A stretch of DNA of 64,000 nt from Brevibacillus panacihumi W25 (GTDB taxonomy: Bacteria > Bacillota > Bacilli > Brevibacillales > Brevibacillaceae). How positions within the stretch are numbered: position 1 is the first letter of the stretch; each line of letters opens with the position of its first letter. The translations under genes and the position numbers were made by a program. The notes below the pieces were generated by a model. That model was not told where the DNA came from, made no database searches, and worked only from the letters and a program-made list of their open reading frames with translations. The stretch lies in contig NZ_KI629786.1 in assembly GCF_000503775.1 (NCBI RefSeq), positions 479,501 through 543,500 of the forward strand, in the 5' to 3' direction. Shown here in pieces: positions 53,598-63,162 of the stretch.

Positions 53598-55334
53598 TTG
53601 AAAATCAAGCATCTCAAAATTAGTGAAGTTGAAGAGCACTGGAATTCAGCAGGAACTCGAATTCTAAAATATACCCTCGAAATGTACCATGAAGGGTTAA
53701 AGGAACATAAAATAGTATCTGCTCCAGAGATTGATATCCTTGAAAATAAAGTGAATTTACAAGCCCAAAAATGGTTGGAAAAGTGGCGGGATGTAGAAAA
53801 CAAACAAAAAATGAACGAAGAAAAGGAAGCTAATATAGTTGAAGCGAGTGTAAGGACAAAGGCAGCAGAATCGGACATAAAAAGAATCGAAGACCTATTA
53901 ATTCACACTTTATCCGTGGATGATTCTGTGAATTGGGAGGATTTAAAAAGGAAAGATGATTTTTCTGAAATTTTTCCGGAGAAACCAAACCCTGAGACAA
54001 AGAAAGAATACCCCGAAAAACCCGATAAGGGTGTTCCAGTATTTACCTTCCTGGAAAAGATACTAAAATCAAAGAGAGAGAAGAAAATCAAAGAATTTGA
54101 AAACAATTATGCATTAGAACTCCTTAAATGGGAAGAGGAAAAGGCATGTATTGACGAATATAACCGAAGTCTGGATAAAGAATATGACGAGAAGGTACAA
54201 AAATGGCAACTCGAGGTTGATGATTGGACTAAGAGAAAGGAAGATTTTTTATCTAAGCAGGAAGAATTTAATGCGAAAATTGAGCAATTAAAAGAGTCTT
54301 ATTTTAGTCATAATCCTGTAGCAATTGTAGAATATTGTGATATGGTTTTAGAAAACTCGCAATACCCTGATAATTTTCCTAAAAGTTATGAAATAGAATA
54401 TAACCCCGATAGTAAAATCCTAATTATTGAATATCAGTTGCCATCAATAGAATGCATTCCAACGATAAAAGAAGTTAAATATGTGGCATCAAAAAAAGAA
54501 TTGAAAGAAATTCATTACCCTGAATCACAGACACTAAAGTTGTTCGATGAAACGTTATATAAAATTACACTTAGGTCAATTCATGAAATTTTTGAGGCTG
54601 ATGCTGCTAACGCTATTGAATCAGTTTCATATAATGGTTGGGTAAGAGCTATCAATAAGGCAACAGGAAGGGAAGAGAATAATTGTATTCTCTCCATTCA
54701 AGTGAGGAAAGTGGATTTTTTGCAAATTGATTTGGCCAATGTTGAACCGAAAGTATGTTTCAAAAACTTTAAGGGAGTTGCAAGCAGTAAATTAAGTTCT
54801 TTAACCCCTATTCAACCAATCCTGCAGATTACGAGAAGTGATAAACGATTTGTAGACAGTTATGAAGTTTCAAATCAAATCGATAGTACTACGAACCTTG
54901 CGGCCATGGATTGGGAGGATTTTGAACACCTCATTAGAGAAGTTTTCGAAAAGGAATTTATTTCAAATGGGGGTGAAGTGAAAGTAACACAAGCAAGTAG
55001 AGATGGTGGGGTAGATGTTATAGCCTTTGATCCAGATCCCATCCGGGGTGGGAAAATTATAATTCAAGCAAAACGATATACAAATACGGTTAGTGTATCT
55101 GCAGTCAGGGACTTGTATGGAGCTATCGTAAATGAGGGAGCTACAAAAGGAATACTTGTATCCACAGCTGATTACGGTCCAGATGCCTATGAATTTGCTA
55201 AGGGAAAGCCAATAACACTTTTGAATGGATCGAATCTCTTGTACTTATTAGAAAAGCATGGACAACACGCAAGAATAGATCTGAAAGAAGCTAAAAAAAT
55301 ATTAGCCGAGAATGATTCGAAAAGGAATCAATAG
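53598..55334 (+). CDS. Mrr-type restriction endonuclease with coiled-coil N-terminus
   Basis: 578 aa from TTG 53598, preceded by GAGGGTG; the context GTGTCCAAATTG is the same as for the secreted protein at 46899. The N-terminal 230 residues are highly charged and helical (coiled coil), the middle has a beta-rich domain (YEIEYNPDSKILIIEYQLPS), and the C-terminal 130 residues are an Mrr_cat domain: MDWEDFEHLIREVFEKEF, then ASRDGGVDVIAFD and KIIIQAKRY (D...QxK active site). Mrr enzymes cut modified or foreign DNA. It stands alone; the long N-terminus is likely a sensor or targeting module. Confidence 0.82.
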   Translation: MKIKHLKISEVEEHWNSAGTRILKYTLEMYHEGLKEHKIVSAPEIDILENKVNLQAQKWLEKWRDVENKQKMNEEKEANIVEASVRTKAAESDIKRIEDLLIHTLSVDDSVNWEDLKRKDDFSEIFPEKPNPETKKEYPEKPDKGVPVFTFLEKILKSKREKKIKEFENNYALELLKWEEEKACIDEYNRSLDKEYDEKVQKWQLEVDDWTKRKEDFLSKQEEFNAKIEQLKESYFSHNPVAIVEYCDMVLENSQYPDNFPKSYEIEYNPDSKILIIEYQLPSIECIPTIKEVKYVASKKELKEIHYPESQTLKLFDETLYKITLRSIHEIFEADAANAIESVSYNGWVRAINKATGREENNCILSIQVRKVDFLQIDLANVEPKVCFKNFKGVASSKLSSLTPIQPILQITRSDKRFVDSYEVSNQIDSTTNLAAMDWEDFEHLIREVFEKEFISNGGEVKVTQASRDGGVDVIAFDPDPIRGGKIIIQAKRYTNTVSVSAVRDLYGAIVNEGATKGILVSTADYGPDAYEFAKGKPITLLNGSNLLYLLEKHGQHARIDLKEAKKILAENDSKRNQ

Positions 55335-55403
55335 TTTAGAGACAACAGGCATTGACAGCGAAATACAAGTAACCATATATTTGCACATCATGGTAAGTAA
55401 GTA

Positions 55404-55433
55404 ACGTTCGAATATCATATTCGGGCGTTTTTT
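55404..55433 (+). terminator. Terminator after the Mrr-type gene
   Basis: ACGTTCGA / TCGGGCGT (two G-U pairs) followed by T6; near copy of the hairpin at 47991. Confidence 0.75.
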
Positions 55434-55453
55434 CCGTTTTTGTCATATTTCAA

Positions 55454-56350
55454 TCAATCCCGTCTACCCATACTCTCCCGCGCCATCTGCAAAAACTGCT
55501 GCAACCCTTTGGACAGCCATCTTTCCTTGTGATAGCAGGCATAAATAAAGCGTTCTGGTTCCGGTGGAGGAAGAGGTGCACAAGCAAGTATGTGATTGTT
55601 CACTTCTTCTGTTACGGCTTGTCTGGACAGGAACGATATGCTGTTGCCGAGCATTAACGCCCGTTTGATCGACTCCAGCGAATCCAGCTCCATACAGGTT
55701 CGCAGCTTGATCTTGTGGGCAGCAGCCCATTGTGTAGTCATTTGGCTTGTCGTGGAATGCGTGCCGTGAAAAATGAACGGTTCTTGCGCAAGATCGAGAG
55801 CATCGATGCTGCTCATAGCGGCAAATCGATGAGCAGCCGAGAACACGATCACCAACTCATCTTCGCCCATCAGGTGGATGTGGAGCTTGGGTTCATCGAA
55901 CGGCTGAGACGAAATAAAGCCGAGATCAATTTGGTGCTCCAGGAGCAATTGTTGAATGACAGGAGCGGGTTTGATCATCAGCTTGACGGACATGCCGGGA
56001 TACTCCCGACTGAATTGGCTGATCACTTGGGGCAGCAGATACGTTCCTGGAACATAGCTGGCTCCGATGGTGATCGTTCCTCGCTCCACATCGCGGAATT
56101 CCAATAGCATCCGCTCCGTTTCTTTCGACAGAGCTGTAATTTTGGACGCATAATGCAACAGGGCGTTGCCAGCCTCGGTCAGTAATATCACGCCTCCGCG
56201 CTGCTCAAACAAGCGAACCCCGTAGTACTCCTCCAAACTCTTCATATGAAACGTCACCGTAGGTTGTTTGATCCTCATCACTTCAGCGACAGAAGATACC
56301 TTTTTATATTTGGACAAGAGCATGACGATTTCCAGCTTCGTAATATTCAT
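55454..56350 (-). CDS. LysR-family transcriptional regulator
   Basis: 298 aa from ATG 56350 on the reverse strand with GGGGGAG upstream. The frame is open to 56503 but the extra 51 residues lack a site. Winged HTH (AEVMRIKQPTVTFHMKSLEE) and a LysR substrate-binding domain. It is divergent from the ABC transporter operon at 56540, so it very likely controls it in response to the transported compound. The 190-base gap holds both promoters. Confidence 0.92.
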   Translation of the reverse strand: MNITKLEIVMLLSKYKKVSSVAEVMRIKQPTVTFHMKSLEEYYGVRLFEQRGGVILLTEAGNALLHYASKITALSKETERMLLEFRDVERGTITIGASYVPGTYLLPQVISQFSREYPGMSVKLMIKPAPVIQQLLLEHQIDLGFISSQPFDEPKLHIHLMGEDELVIVFSAAHRFAAMSSIDALDLAQEPFIFHGTHSTTSQMTTQWAAAHKIKLRTCMELDSLESIKRALMLGNSISFLSRQAVTEEVNNHILACAPLPPPEPERFIYACYHKERWLSKGLQQFLQMARESMGRRD

Positions 56351-56539
56351 TTTGCGCTCCCCCTCGTATGAACCCTTCTGGCATTTCCGGACGTTTTGCA
56401 CCCCTATTATAGAGAAAATCGATACGAACCAATAGATCATAATAGAAAATTTAACGATGACGATACGAAAGGTTAACACTAGCAAAAAACAACTGCCGTA
56501 CACTCAAAGTAGATTCGTAGAACAGGAAGGAAAACGGCA

Positions 56540-57526
56540 ATGGATCTAATCGTAAAGCAACTAACCAAGTCCTTTGGAGCTGTACAAGCGCTCCAGCCAC
56601 TTGATCTGCATATTCGATCCGGGGAGTTTACGACATTGCTCGGTCCGTCGGGCTGCGGCAAGACCACGCTGCTGCGGATGATTGCCGGCTTGGAAACGCC
56701 CGATAGCGGTGAAATCTGGCTCGACGACGAGTGCGTGTTTTCCTCAGAGAAAGGGGTGTTCAAGCCTGTCCATAAACGAAAGCTCGGGATGGTTTTTCAG
56801 GACTTCGCTCTTTGGCCGCATCTGACGGTGTACGAGAATGTCGCCTTTGGTTTAAAAGCGGCGAAGCAAACCAACGGGATGAAAGAGCGAGTCATGGACG
56901 CGATTGGAGCCGTTCGTCTGAGTGGCTTGGAACAACGCTACCCTAGCCAGCTTTCAGGTGGTCAGCAGCAGCGGGTCGCTTTTGCCAGAGCGATCGCGGT
57001 CGAGCCAAAGCTGATATTGTTCGATGAACCGTTGAGTGCGCTGGACGCGCTTTTACGGGATGAGATGCGGGATGAGCTCTTGCACCTGGTGCAGTCGAGA
57101 GGACTTACCGCGATCTACGTGACCCATGATCAGCTGGAGGCGATGTCGATGTCTGACCAGATCTTGGTCATGCAGGGGGGCAAGGTGCTGCAAAAAGGAG
57201 CGCCGGAGGAGATCTACCACCGCCCGACAGAGCCATTCGTAGCGAAGTTCGTGGGGAAATCAAACTGGATTGACCCGGACAAGCGGATGATCCGACCGGA
57301 AAAGCTGCGTTGGACGGGGCGTCCTGGAGATTTGACCTGGTCCGCTGTCGTGAAACGGGTTAGCTACCTGGGAGATCGGTATGAGATCACGCTGGAGCTG
57401 GAGGATGGGACCGTATGGGCAGGCTATCACGATCAACGCTTACAGGCAGGGGACCGTGTCCTCGTATACGCATCACCGCATGACACTCATTCGATTCATC
57501 CAATAAAGGAGGAAATATACGTATGA
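56540..57526 (+). CDS. ABC transporter ATP-binding protein (Fe3+/phosphonate type)
   Basis: 328 aa, ATG 56540 with AGGAAGG upstream. Walker A LLGPSGCGKTTLLRMIA, Q-loop MVFQDFALWPHLTV, signature LSGGQQQRVAFARA, Walker B LILFDEPLSALD, H-loop YVTHDQLEAM, and a short C-terminal TOBE-like domain. This is the FbpC/PotA/PhnT subclass. The stop overlaps the binding-protein start (ATGA). Confidence 0.94.
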   Translation: MDLIVKQLTKSFGAVQALQPLDLHIRSGEFTTLLGPSGCGKTTLLRMIAGLETPDSGEIWLDDECVFSSEKGVFKPVHKRKLGMVFQDFALWPHLTVYENVAFGLKAAKQTNGMKERVMDAIGAVRLSGLEQRYPSQLSGGQQQRVAFARAIAVEPKLILFDEPLSALDALLRDEMRDELLHLVQSRGLTAIYVTHDQLEAMSMSDQILVMQGGKVLQKGAPEEIYHRPTEPFVAKFVGKSNWIDPDKRMIRPEKLRWTGRPGDLTWSAVVKRVSYLGDRYEITLELEDGTVWAGYHDQRLQAGDRVLVYASPHDTHSIHPIKEEIYV

Positions 57527-58620
57527 AAGCGTCAAAAATGGTCGGCCGTGCAGGGAAAGCAGCATTTCTGACAATGACAATGAGTCTGGCATTGCTCGTA
57601 ACAGCTTGTGGGAGCAATTCCGCAGCGGGTACACCGAGCAGCAACCAAACTGCAAGTACGACGGCTCCGACACAGACTGCAAGTACAGAATCGGAGCCGA
57701 CACCGAAGTCAGATAAGCTGACTGTCTATGTGGCGGGTCCGGGCAAGATGGCTGCCCAGATCAAAGAAGGCTTTGAAGCGAAAACAGGCATCAAAATCGA
57801 GCAATTCGATGGAACCACAGGCAAAATCCTGGCCCGTCTGGAAGCGGAAAAAAGCAATCCGGTCGCAGATGTGGTAATTCTGGCGTCTTGGCCGTCGGGA
57901 CTGTCTTTGAAGGAACAGGGCTTGACCCAAAGCTACGCGGATGCCCAGCATGATGACAAGCTTTATGACACCTGGGTCGATCAGGATAAACACCTGTTTG
58001 GCTACAGCGCATCTGCTCTGGGAATCACCTACAACACCAAGCTGGTAAGCAATCCGCCCGCTGATTGGGCAGATTTGACCAAACCGGAATGGAAGGGTGC
58101 TGTCAACATCCCCGATCCGTCCTTGTCCGGCTCTGCATTGGATTTTATCTCCGGGTATCTGAATGAGAATGGAGATGGCGGATGGACGCTGTTCAAATCG
58201 TTGAAAGCGAACGATGTAGCGTTGGCGGGTGCCAATAAAGAAGCGCTTGATCCTGTCATTACCGGTGCAAAAAGCGTCGTGATGGCTGGTGTGGATTACA
58301 TGGCTTATGAGGCGATGGCCAAAGGCGAGCATATCGATATTACATACCCGGCGAGCGGCACGGTGATCAATCCGCGCCCGGCGATGATTATGAAGGATGC
58401 GAAAAATCTGGAGAACGCGAAGCTGTTTATGGACTACCTGCTTTCAGATGAAGCGCAAAAAATCGTAGCGGACAGCTACCTGTTGCCTGGACGTACCGAT
58501 ATTCCCGCACATGAAAGCCGTACGCAAGTGAAGGAAATCAAAGAGTTGAAATATGACTGGAACTGGATGACGGAAAAGGGTCCTGCGATCACTTCTGAGT
58601 TTTTGGGAATTTTTAAATAA
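57523..58620 (+). CDS. ABC transporter substrate-binding lipoprotein
   Basis: 365 aa from ATG 57523. Lipoprotein signal ending LLVTACGSN (lipobox Cys), Ser/Thr linker, then a periplasmic-binding fold of the FbpA/AEP-binding type: LTVYVAGPGKMAAQIKEGFE, ADVVILASWPSG, YNTKLVSNPPADWADLTKPE, GTVINPRPAMIMKDAKN. Candidate ligands are Fe3+ or an organophosphonate such as 2-aminoethylphosphonate; sequence alone does not decide. The FbpA iron Tyr pair is not obvious. Confidence 0.92.
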   Translation: MKASKMVGRAGKAAFLTMTMSLALLVTACGSNSAAGTPSSNQTASTTAPTQTASTESEPTPKSDKLTVYVAGPGKMAAQIKEGFEAKTGIKIEQFDGTTGKILARLEAEKSNPVADVVILASWPSGLSLKEQGLTQSYADAQHDDKLYDTWVDQDKHLFGYSASALGITYNTKLVSNPPADWADLTKPEWKGAVNIPDPSLSGSALDFISGYLNENGDGGWTLFKSLKANDVALAGANKEALDPVITGAKSVVMAGVDYMAYEAMAKGEHIDITYPASGTVINPRPAMIMKDAKNLENAKLFMDYLLSDEAQKIVADSYLLPGRTDIPAHESRTQVKEIKELKYDWNWMTEKGPAITSEFLGIFK

Positions 58621-58635
58621 AACAACGAGGTTATG

Positions 58636-60303
58636 ATGAAGCCTTCAACTTCTGCAAGAATAAACAGGTCGTGGGGTGTGGCGCTGGCGCTTGTGCTGAT
58701 GATATTGCTTGTCGTCACGCCCCTTCTTTTCATTTTGCATACGAGCGTCACTCCGAATGATCAATGGAACGTGCTGGCACCGCTGCAGGTCATTATGGAT
58801 GCTGAATTGAGCGTGGTGCTGACGAATTCCATCATTCTTGGCTTTTGGGTTGTGGCAGGGGCCTCCATTTTGGCTTTGCCGATGTCGTTCCTGACCGCCA
58901 AGACAAGTCTGGCCAGGCATAAATGGCTGGATGTCGTGCTGATCATTCCGTTTATGACACCGCCTTACATCGGATCGATGGGCTGGATGCTCTTTATGCA
59001 GCGGCGCGGCTTTTTGGAGCAGATGGTGCCTTTTACCGAAGAGCTGACACCCTATTTCTTCTCTTTATTCGGAATGGTTACGATTATGAGTCTGCATCTG
59101 TTCCCGTTTCTCTATCTGATTCTGCGCAATGCGTTGCGTCGGATCGGGGCAGGCTACGAGGAAGCCGGGGCTGTCTATGGGGGCGGGTTCGTGTACCGCT
59201 TCCGCAGAATTTTCGTGCCGCTGCTGCTTGGCAGCTATGCGATGGGGGCTTTGCTGGTTTTTGTGAAGACGATTGCGGAGTTCGGTACGCCAGCTACTTT
59301 TGGCCGCAAGATCGGGTACCATGTGCTGACCAGTGAAATTCACAGATTTACGTCCAGCTGGCCGATCGATTTTAGCAAAGCGACCGCGCTCGCTTCCGTC
59401 TTGTTGGCTACCTGTCTCATCTTTTGGTATGGGCAAAATCTGATCTCCCGCCGTTATGACTATCAAACACTGGGGGGCAAAGGCTCCAAGGTAAAGCTGA
59501 TTCATCTGAAAGGGTGGGGGCGCTTTACGGCCTGGGGCTACATCGTTTTTTTGTTAGCCACCGCTATTGGAATCCCATACTTTTCTATCATCGTCGCCTC
59601 CCTGCAAAAGCTGCGCGGGGACGGGCTGAGATGGGGGAACTTCACGCTGGAGCATTATCAAAGGCTGCTGACGTGGGGATCTCCGGGCATGGAAGCACTC
59701 CTGAACAGTCTGGGTCTGGCCTTGATTACGGCTACCATCGCGGTTGTGATCGGCACGTTCCTTGCCATGCAGATCAAGCATGCCAGCAGGGTGTCGGAGC
59801 GTGTAACCGATGTGTTTAGTCTGTTGCCCAACACAGTGCCAGGAATTGTAACCGTAGTCGGGCTGATATTGTTATGGAACGCTCCGTGGATGCCGATCAA
59901 AATTTACAATACGTACGGGATGGTCGTCCTCACCTATGTTGTGCTTTTCCTGCCATATACGGTCCAATACGTAAAATCCGGCTATCAGCAGATCGATGCC
60001 TCGTTGACCAATGCAGGACGGGTGTTTGGCGGAACGCCCTGGTATACCTTTCGCAGAGTCGTACTGCCTTTGCTTGTTCCGGGCATGATGGCGGGCTGGA
60101 TGATGACATTTACGATCTCGATCCGGGAGCTGGTCGCATCGTTGATGATTTTGCCGCCTTCGATGAAGGTATCGGCCACCTATATTTATGCACAGTTTGA
60201 GCAAGGAGAGGTTTCGCTTGGGATGGCAATGGCTGTTATTTCTGTTGGATTGACAACCATTGTGCTGGCTGTAATGAACTACCGAGGCGCTGACAGGACG
60301 TGA
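58636..60303 (+). CDS. ABC transporter permease, fused double domain
   Basis: 555 aa; ATG 58636 follows ATG 58633 and ACGAGG. About 12 membrane helices in two BPD_transp_1 repeats, each with an EAA loop (EEAGAVYGGGFVYRFRRIFV; and NAGRVFGGTPWYTFRRVVLP). This is the FbpB/PhnU-like fused permease, so one protein forms the whole channel with an ATPase dimer. It is followed 5 bases later by the hydrolase gene. Confidence 0.93.
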   Translation: MKPSTSARINRSWGVALALVLMILLVVTPLLFILHTSVTPNDQWNVLAPLQVIMDAELSVVLTNSIILGFWVVAGASILALPMSFLTAKTSLARHKWLDVVLIIPFMTPPYIGSMGWMLFMQRRGFLEQMVPFTEELTPYFFSLFGMVTIMSLHLFPFLYLILRNALRRIGAGYEEAGAVYGGGFVYRFRRIFVPLLLGSYAMGALLVFVKTIAEFGTPATFGRKIGYHVLTSEIHRFTSSWPIDFSKATALASVLLATCLIFWYGQNLISRRYDYQTLGGKGSKVKLIHLKGWGRFTAWGYIVFLLATAIGIPYFSIIVASLQKLRGDGLRWGNFTLEHYQRLLTWGSPGMEALLNSLGLALITATIAVVIGTFLAMQIKHASRVSERVTDVFSLLPNTVPGIVTVVGLILLWNAPWMPIKIYNTYGMVVLTYVVLFLPYTVQYVKSGYQQIDASLTNAGRVFGGTPWYTFRRVVLPLLVPGMMAGWMMTFTISIRELVASLMILPPSMKVSATYIYAQFEQGEVSLGMAMAVISVGLTTIVLAVMNYRGADRT

Positions 60304-60311
60304 TGTGATTG

Positions 60312-61583
60312 ATGCAAGTAGAGGTATGGGGCGGTGCAGGCGAGCATGGCCGCTCCTGTTATTACGTCCAGTTTGGACAACGATCGGTCCTGCTGGATTG
60401 TGGGGTAAAAAAGGGACAGGAAGACATGTATCCCCTGCTGGATGCAGCCAAAGTCCGCGGGCTAACGACCGTTTTTTTGTCCCATGCGCATGAAGACCAC
60501 TCCATGGCGATACCGCTATTGTATCGTCATGGGTATAACGGGGTCGTTTGGACCACGCGCTCGACAGCGCATCAGCTGGAAAGCTATTATGCAAGCTGGC
60601 TAAGGTACGTGAGCGATGCCGGGAAAGAGATGCCCTATACAGCGGAACATATCGAGCAAGTGCGGTATCGTTTTTTGGAAGACGTGTCCGCACCGGGACA
60701 ATGGTTTTCGGTGGAGCCTGGAATCGAGGCCTGCTGGGGCCCAAGTGGACATTTGGCTGGCTCCGTCTGGTTTCTGCTCAAAGCAGAGGGGCATACGCTT
60801 TTCTATTCGGGTGATTACAGTCCGGACTCAAGGCTGCTTTCAGCAAATTTGCCTGCCCCAGAGTATGTGAAGGATCTCTCACTCGCGATTATAGATGCAG
60901 CCTATGCGGATGATGAGACAGAACAGGAGATCCTGATCGAAACATTGGTTGAGACATGCAGACAGGTGTTGAATCGAGGAGGTCATGTTTGGCTACCAGT
61001 GCCGATGTGTGGCAGAGGTCATGAAATGATCGAAATTCTGGCCGAGGCGTTCCCCGACACTCAGATGCTATGTGATGAGCAGCTGGAGAAGGGCTTTCAG
61101 GCATTATGCGGGGACGAGTTTTGGTTTCAAGCGGACAAATGGCACGCATACAAGCAGATGTGGAGCAACCGCGTCCAGGTATTGAACGAGGAACAGGTGA
61201 TGCGAAGAAGCACTTTGCCCGAGAGAACGATCTTCCTGTCAGCGGACCCGATGCTGCAATCGAGAGCTTCGGGGATTGTGCTGGAAGCCTGCCGAGCCCG
61301 CCAGGAAAACGCAATCCTTTTGACGGGACATGTCTATCCGGGGACGCGTGCTGCCCAATTGTTAGCCGAAGAAAAACCAGGTTTTGAAGTGACCCGATGC
61401 CGATACAAAATTCACCAGGGTCTTCCAGATGTGAGACGAATGCTTGATCAACTAAGGCCGAAATCAACCTTGCTCGTGCATGCTCCCAAAGTCAAGACGG
61501 ATCGGTTGCAAACGAAGCTGATCGCTTCGGGCTATGACGGCATTTTCTCTTGTGTGCCGGGGGATACGATCATCATGGGATAG
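60312..61583 (+). CDS. Beta-CASP metallo-beta-lactamase-fold hydrolase
   Basis: 423 aa from ATG 60312 (TTG 60309 just before). MBL core with LSHAHEDHSMAIPLL (HxHxDH), GPSGHLAGSVW and YSGDYS, then a beta-CASP-like insertion and a C-terminal TGHVYPGTRAAQL / LLVHAPKVKTDRL segment. This is the layout of RNA/DNA-processing nucleases of the CPSF-73 superfamily. It is the last gene of the transporter operon, where a nuclease is unexpected; a phosphodiesterase acting on the imported compound is an alternative. A perfect terminator follows. Confidence 0.8.
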   Translation: MQVEVWGGAGEHGRSCYYVQFGQRSVLLDCGVKKGQEDMYPLLDAAKVRGLTTVFLSHAHEDHSMAIPLLYRHGYNGVVWTTRSTAHQLESYYASWLRYVSDAGKEMPYTAEHIEQVRYRFLEDVSAPGQWFSVEPGIEACWGPSGHLAGSVWFLLKAEGHTLFYSGDYSPDSRLLSANLPAPEYVKDLSLAIIDAAYADDETEQEILIETLVETCRQVLNRGGHVWLPVPMCGRGHEMIEILAEAFPDTQMLCDEQLEKGFQALCGDEFWFQADKWHAYKQMWSNRVQVLNEEQVMRRSTLPERTIFLSADPMLQSRASGIVLEACRARQENAILLTGHVYPGTRAAQLLAEEKPGFEVTRCRYKIHQGLPDVRRMLDQLRPKSTLLVHAPKVKTDRLQTKLIASGYDGIFSCVPGDTIIMG

Positions 61584-61617
61584 AGCAGTCAAAAATGACT
61601 GCTCTTTAAATTTTTTT
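61582..61617 (+). terminator. Terminator after the transporter operon
   Basis: AGAGCAGTCA / TGACTGCTCT, 10-bp stem, followed by TTAAATTTTTTT. Confidence 0.9.
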
Positions 61618-61680
61618 GCCTTGAAAATTCCTGACTTCCATAATGAGATTGAATAATGTGGAATTTCCAAGTCTAGAATA

Positions 61681-61708
61681 GTAACACCTGTAAACATGGG
61701 GGTGTTAC
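61681..61708. promoter_or_regulatory. Inverted repeat before the zinc-ribbon ORF
   Basis: GTAACACC (61681-61688) / GGTGTTAC (61701-61708), 12-nt spacer. It could be an operator or a leader hairpin for the short ORF that follows. Confidence 0.35.
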
Positions 61709-61714
61709 CATTAT

Positions 61715-61813
61715 ATGTATGTAAAATGTCCGTCCTGCAACAGAGAAGTAAAGATCAAAAAAAATGGCAATGGGAGATGTGTATGTGGGGCAAATATTAA
61801 GGTGATCAATTGA
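61715..61813 (+). CDS. 32-aa zinc-ribbon microprotein
   Basis: ATG 61715 to TGA 61813 reads MYVKCPSCNREVKIKKNGNG followed by RCVCGANIKVIN. CPSC and CVC(G) form a four-Cys zinc site of the rubredoxin/ribbon type. The GGGGGTG before it is somewhat far from the start. The gene lies 115 bases upstream of the Fic gene, same direction. Whether it is translated is uncertain, but the four ordered cysteines in so short an ORF are unlikely by chance. Confidence 0.5.
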   Translation: MYVKCPSCNREVKIKKNGNGRCVCGANIKVIN

Positions 61814-61927
61814 ATGATACCCAAAGCCTATTTGTAAAAAAGTGCGATATTTTACACATAAGTATGGACATCAACCTGCTATATGTGTAAATATCTTTAT
61901 ATAATAGGTCAAGGGGTGTGTCGGAAA

Positions 61928-63151
61928 ATGAGATATCTTTATAAAATCTATCATGAAATACCCGTTACAGATTTCCACGAAATACACCAAAAGAGATTCA
62001 AATTTGATACAACGATTCGTTTAGGTCTGTCGATAAAGCCGATGAAACAGCCGCATTCATATGAATTATATTACGTTCCTACAAATAAAATGTTAGAGAT
62101 GGTAAGCAAAATCCATCTCATTTCCAATTCCTTTTTGCAGACATTTCAGATACTTCCTACGGTTGCACAGAAACAATTCATTAATGAGTGTCTGGTCGAA
62201 GAATTATATAATACGAATCAATTAGAAGGAATTAGAAGCACGAGAGAGGAGATTGCCAGAAGCGCAAAAGAGGTCAAACTAAATAAGAAAACAAAAACTA
62301 GATTTGCGAGTATGATTAAGTCCTATTTACGTCTGCTAAATAATGATATCGAGTTGCCGGAGTCCGCGAAAGATATTAGAGCGATCTATGACGAGATTAC
62401 CAATGGAGAAATCGAACAACAGGAATTACCAGATGGAGAAGTTTTTCGAAAGGAAATCACCTATATTTTAAAAAAATCAGGTACTGGCAAGGTCATTCAT
62501 CAGGGGATAACCCCAGAAAAGGAAATCATCCATAAGACCGAACAGTTACTGAGGTTTATGAATGATAATGACGAAATCCCTGCTCTTATAAGGGTCGCTA
62601 TTGGACATTATTATTTTGGGTATATTCACCCTTTCTATGATGGGAATGGACGAACTTCAAGGTTTATCAGCAGTATATATTTATCAAAGGTGTTGGGAAA
62701 TATCGCCTCTCTATCATTGTCCAGAGGATCAAATAAATATAAAAATAAGTATCTAGATATTTTCGAGATTACCAATAGCATCAAGAGCAGAGGAGAAATG
62801 AATTGTTTTATTGAGACTTTTTTAAGGATTATCATAGATACTCTGGTCCAAATGAACGCGGAGTTAAAAGAAAAAAGCGAGTTGTTGAGTATCGCTGCAC
62901 AAAAAATAGATGTTGAACCCAAGTTGGCAAATAAGGAAGAACTTCATAAAGATATTATGTTGATATTAGCGCAAAACCATTTCTTTGATTCAAGTATGGG
63001 ACTTACAATTAAGGAGTTGGCGGCCATTGTCAGCAAATCAGAAGCAACGATTAGGAAGATTGTAAGGGACTTAATTGCTATGTCTCTCATCGAGCAAAAA
63101 GGTGAACGACCGGCATATTACTGTATGAAACAAGAGTATTTTGAAATCTAG
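61928..63151 (+). CDS. Fic family AMP-transferase with N-terminal inhibitory helix
   Basis: 407 aa from ATG 61928 with AAGGGGTG upstream; an in-frame ATG at 61883 is less well placed. The active site is HPFYDGNGRTSR, matching HPFxDGNGRxxR. TNQLEG upstream in the chain matches the autoinhibitory motif (S/T)xxxE(G/N), so this is a class II Fic protein. A C-terminal winged helix (LTIKELAAIVSKSEATIRKI) follows. Fic enzymes AMPylate target proteins; many act as toxins or host-defence switches. It sits beside defence genes. Confidence 0.9.
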   Translation: MRYLYKIYHEIPVTDFHEIHQKRFKFDTTIRLGLSIKPMKQPHSYELYYVPTNKMLEMVSKIHLISNSFLQTFQILPTVAQKQFINECLVEELYNTNQLEGIRSTREEIARSAKEVKLNKKTKTRFASMIKSYLRLLNNDIELPESAKDIRAIYDEITNGEIEQQELPDGEVFRKEITYILKKSGTGKVIHQGITPEKEIIHKTEQLLRFMNDNDEIPALIRVAIGHYYFGYIHPFYDGNGRTSRFISSIYLSKVLGNIASLSLSRGSNKYKNKYLDIFEITNSIKSRGEMNCFIETFLRIIIDTLVQMNAELKEKSELLSIAAQKIDVEPKLANKEELHKDIMLILAQNHFFDSSMGLTIKELAAIVSKSEATIRKIVRDLIAMSLIEQKGERPAYYCMKQEYFEI

Positions 63152-63162
63152 CATGCTTACAT

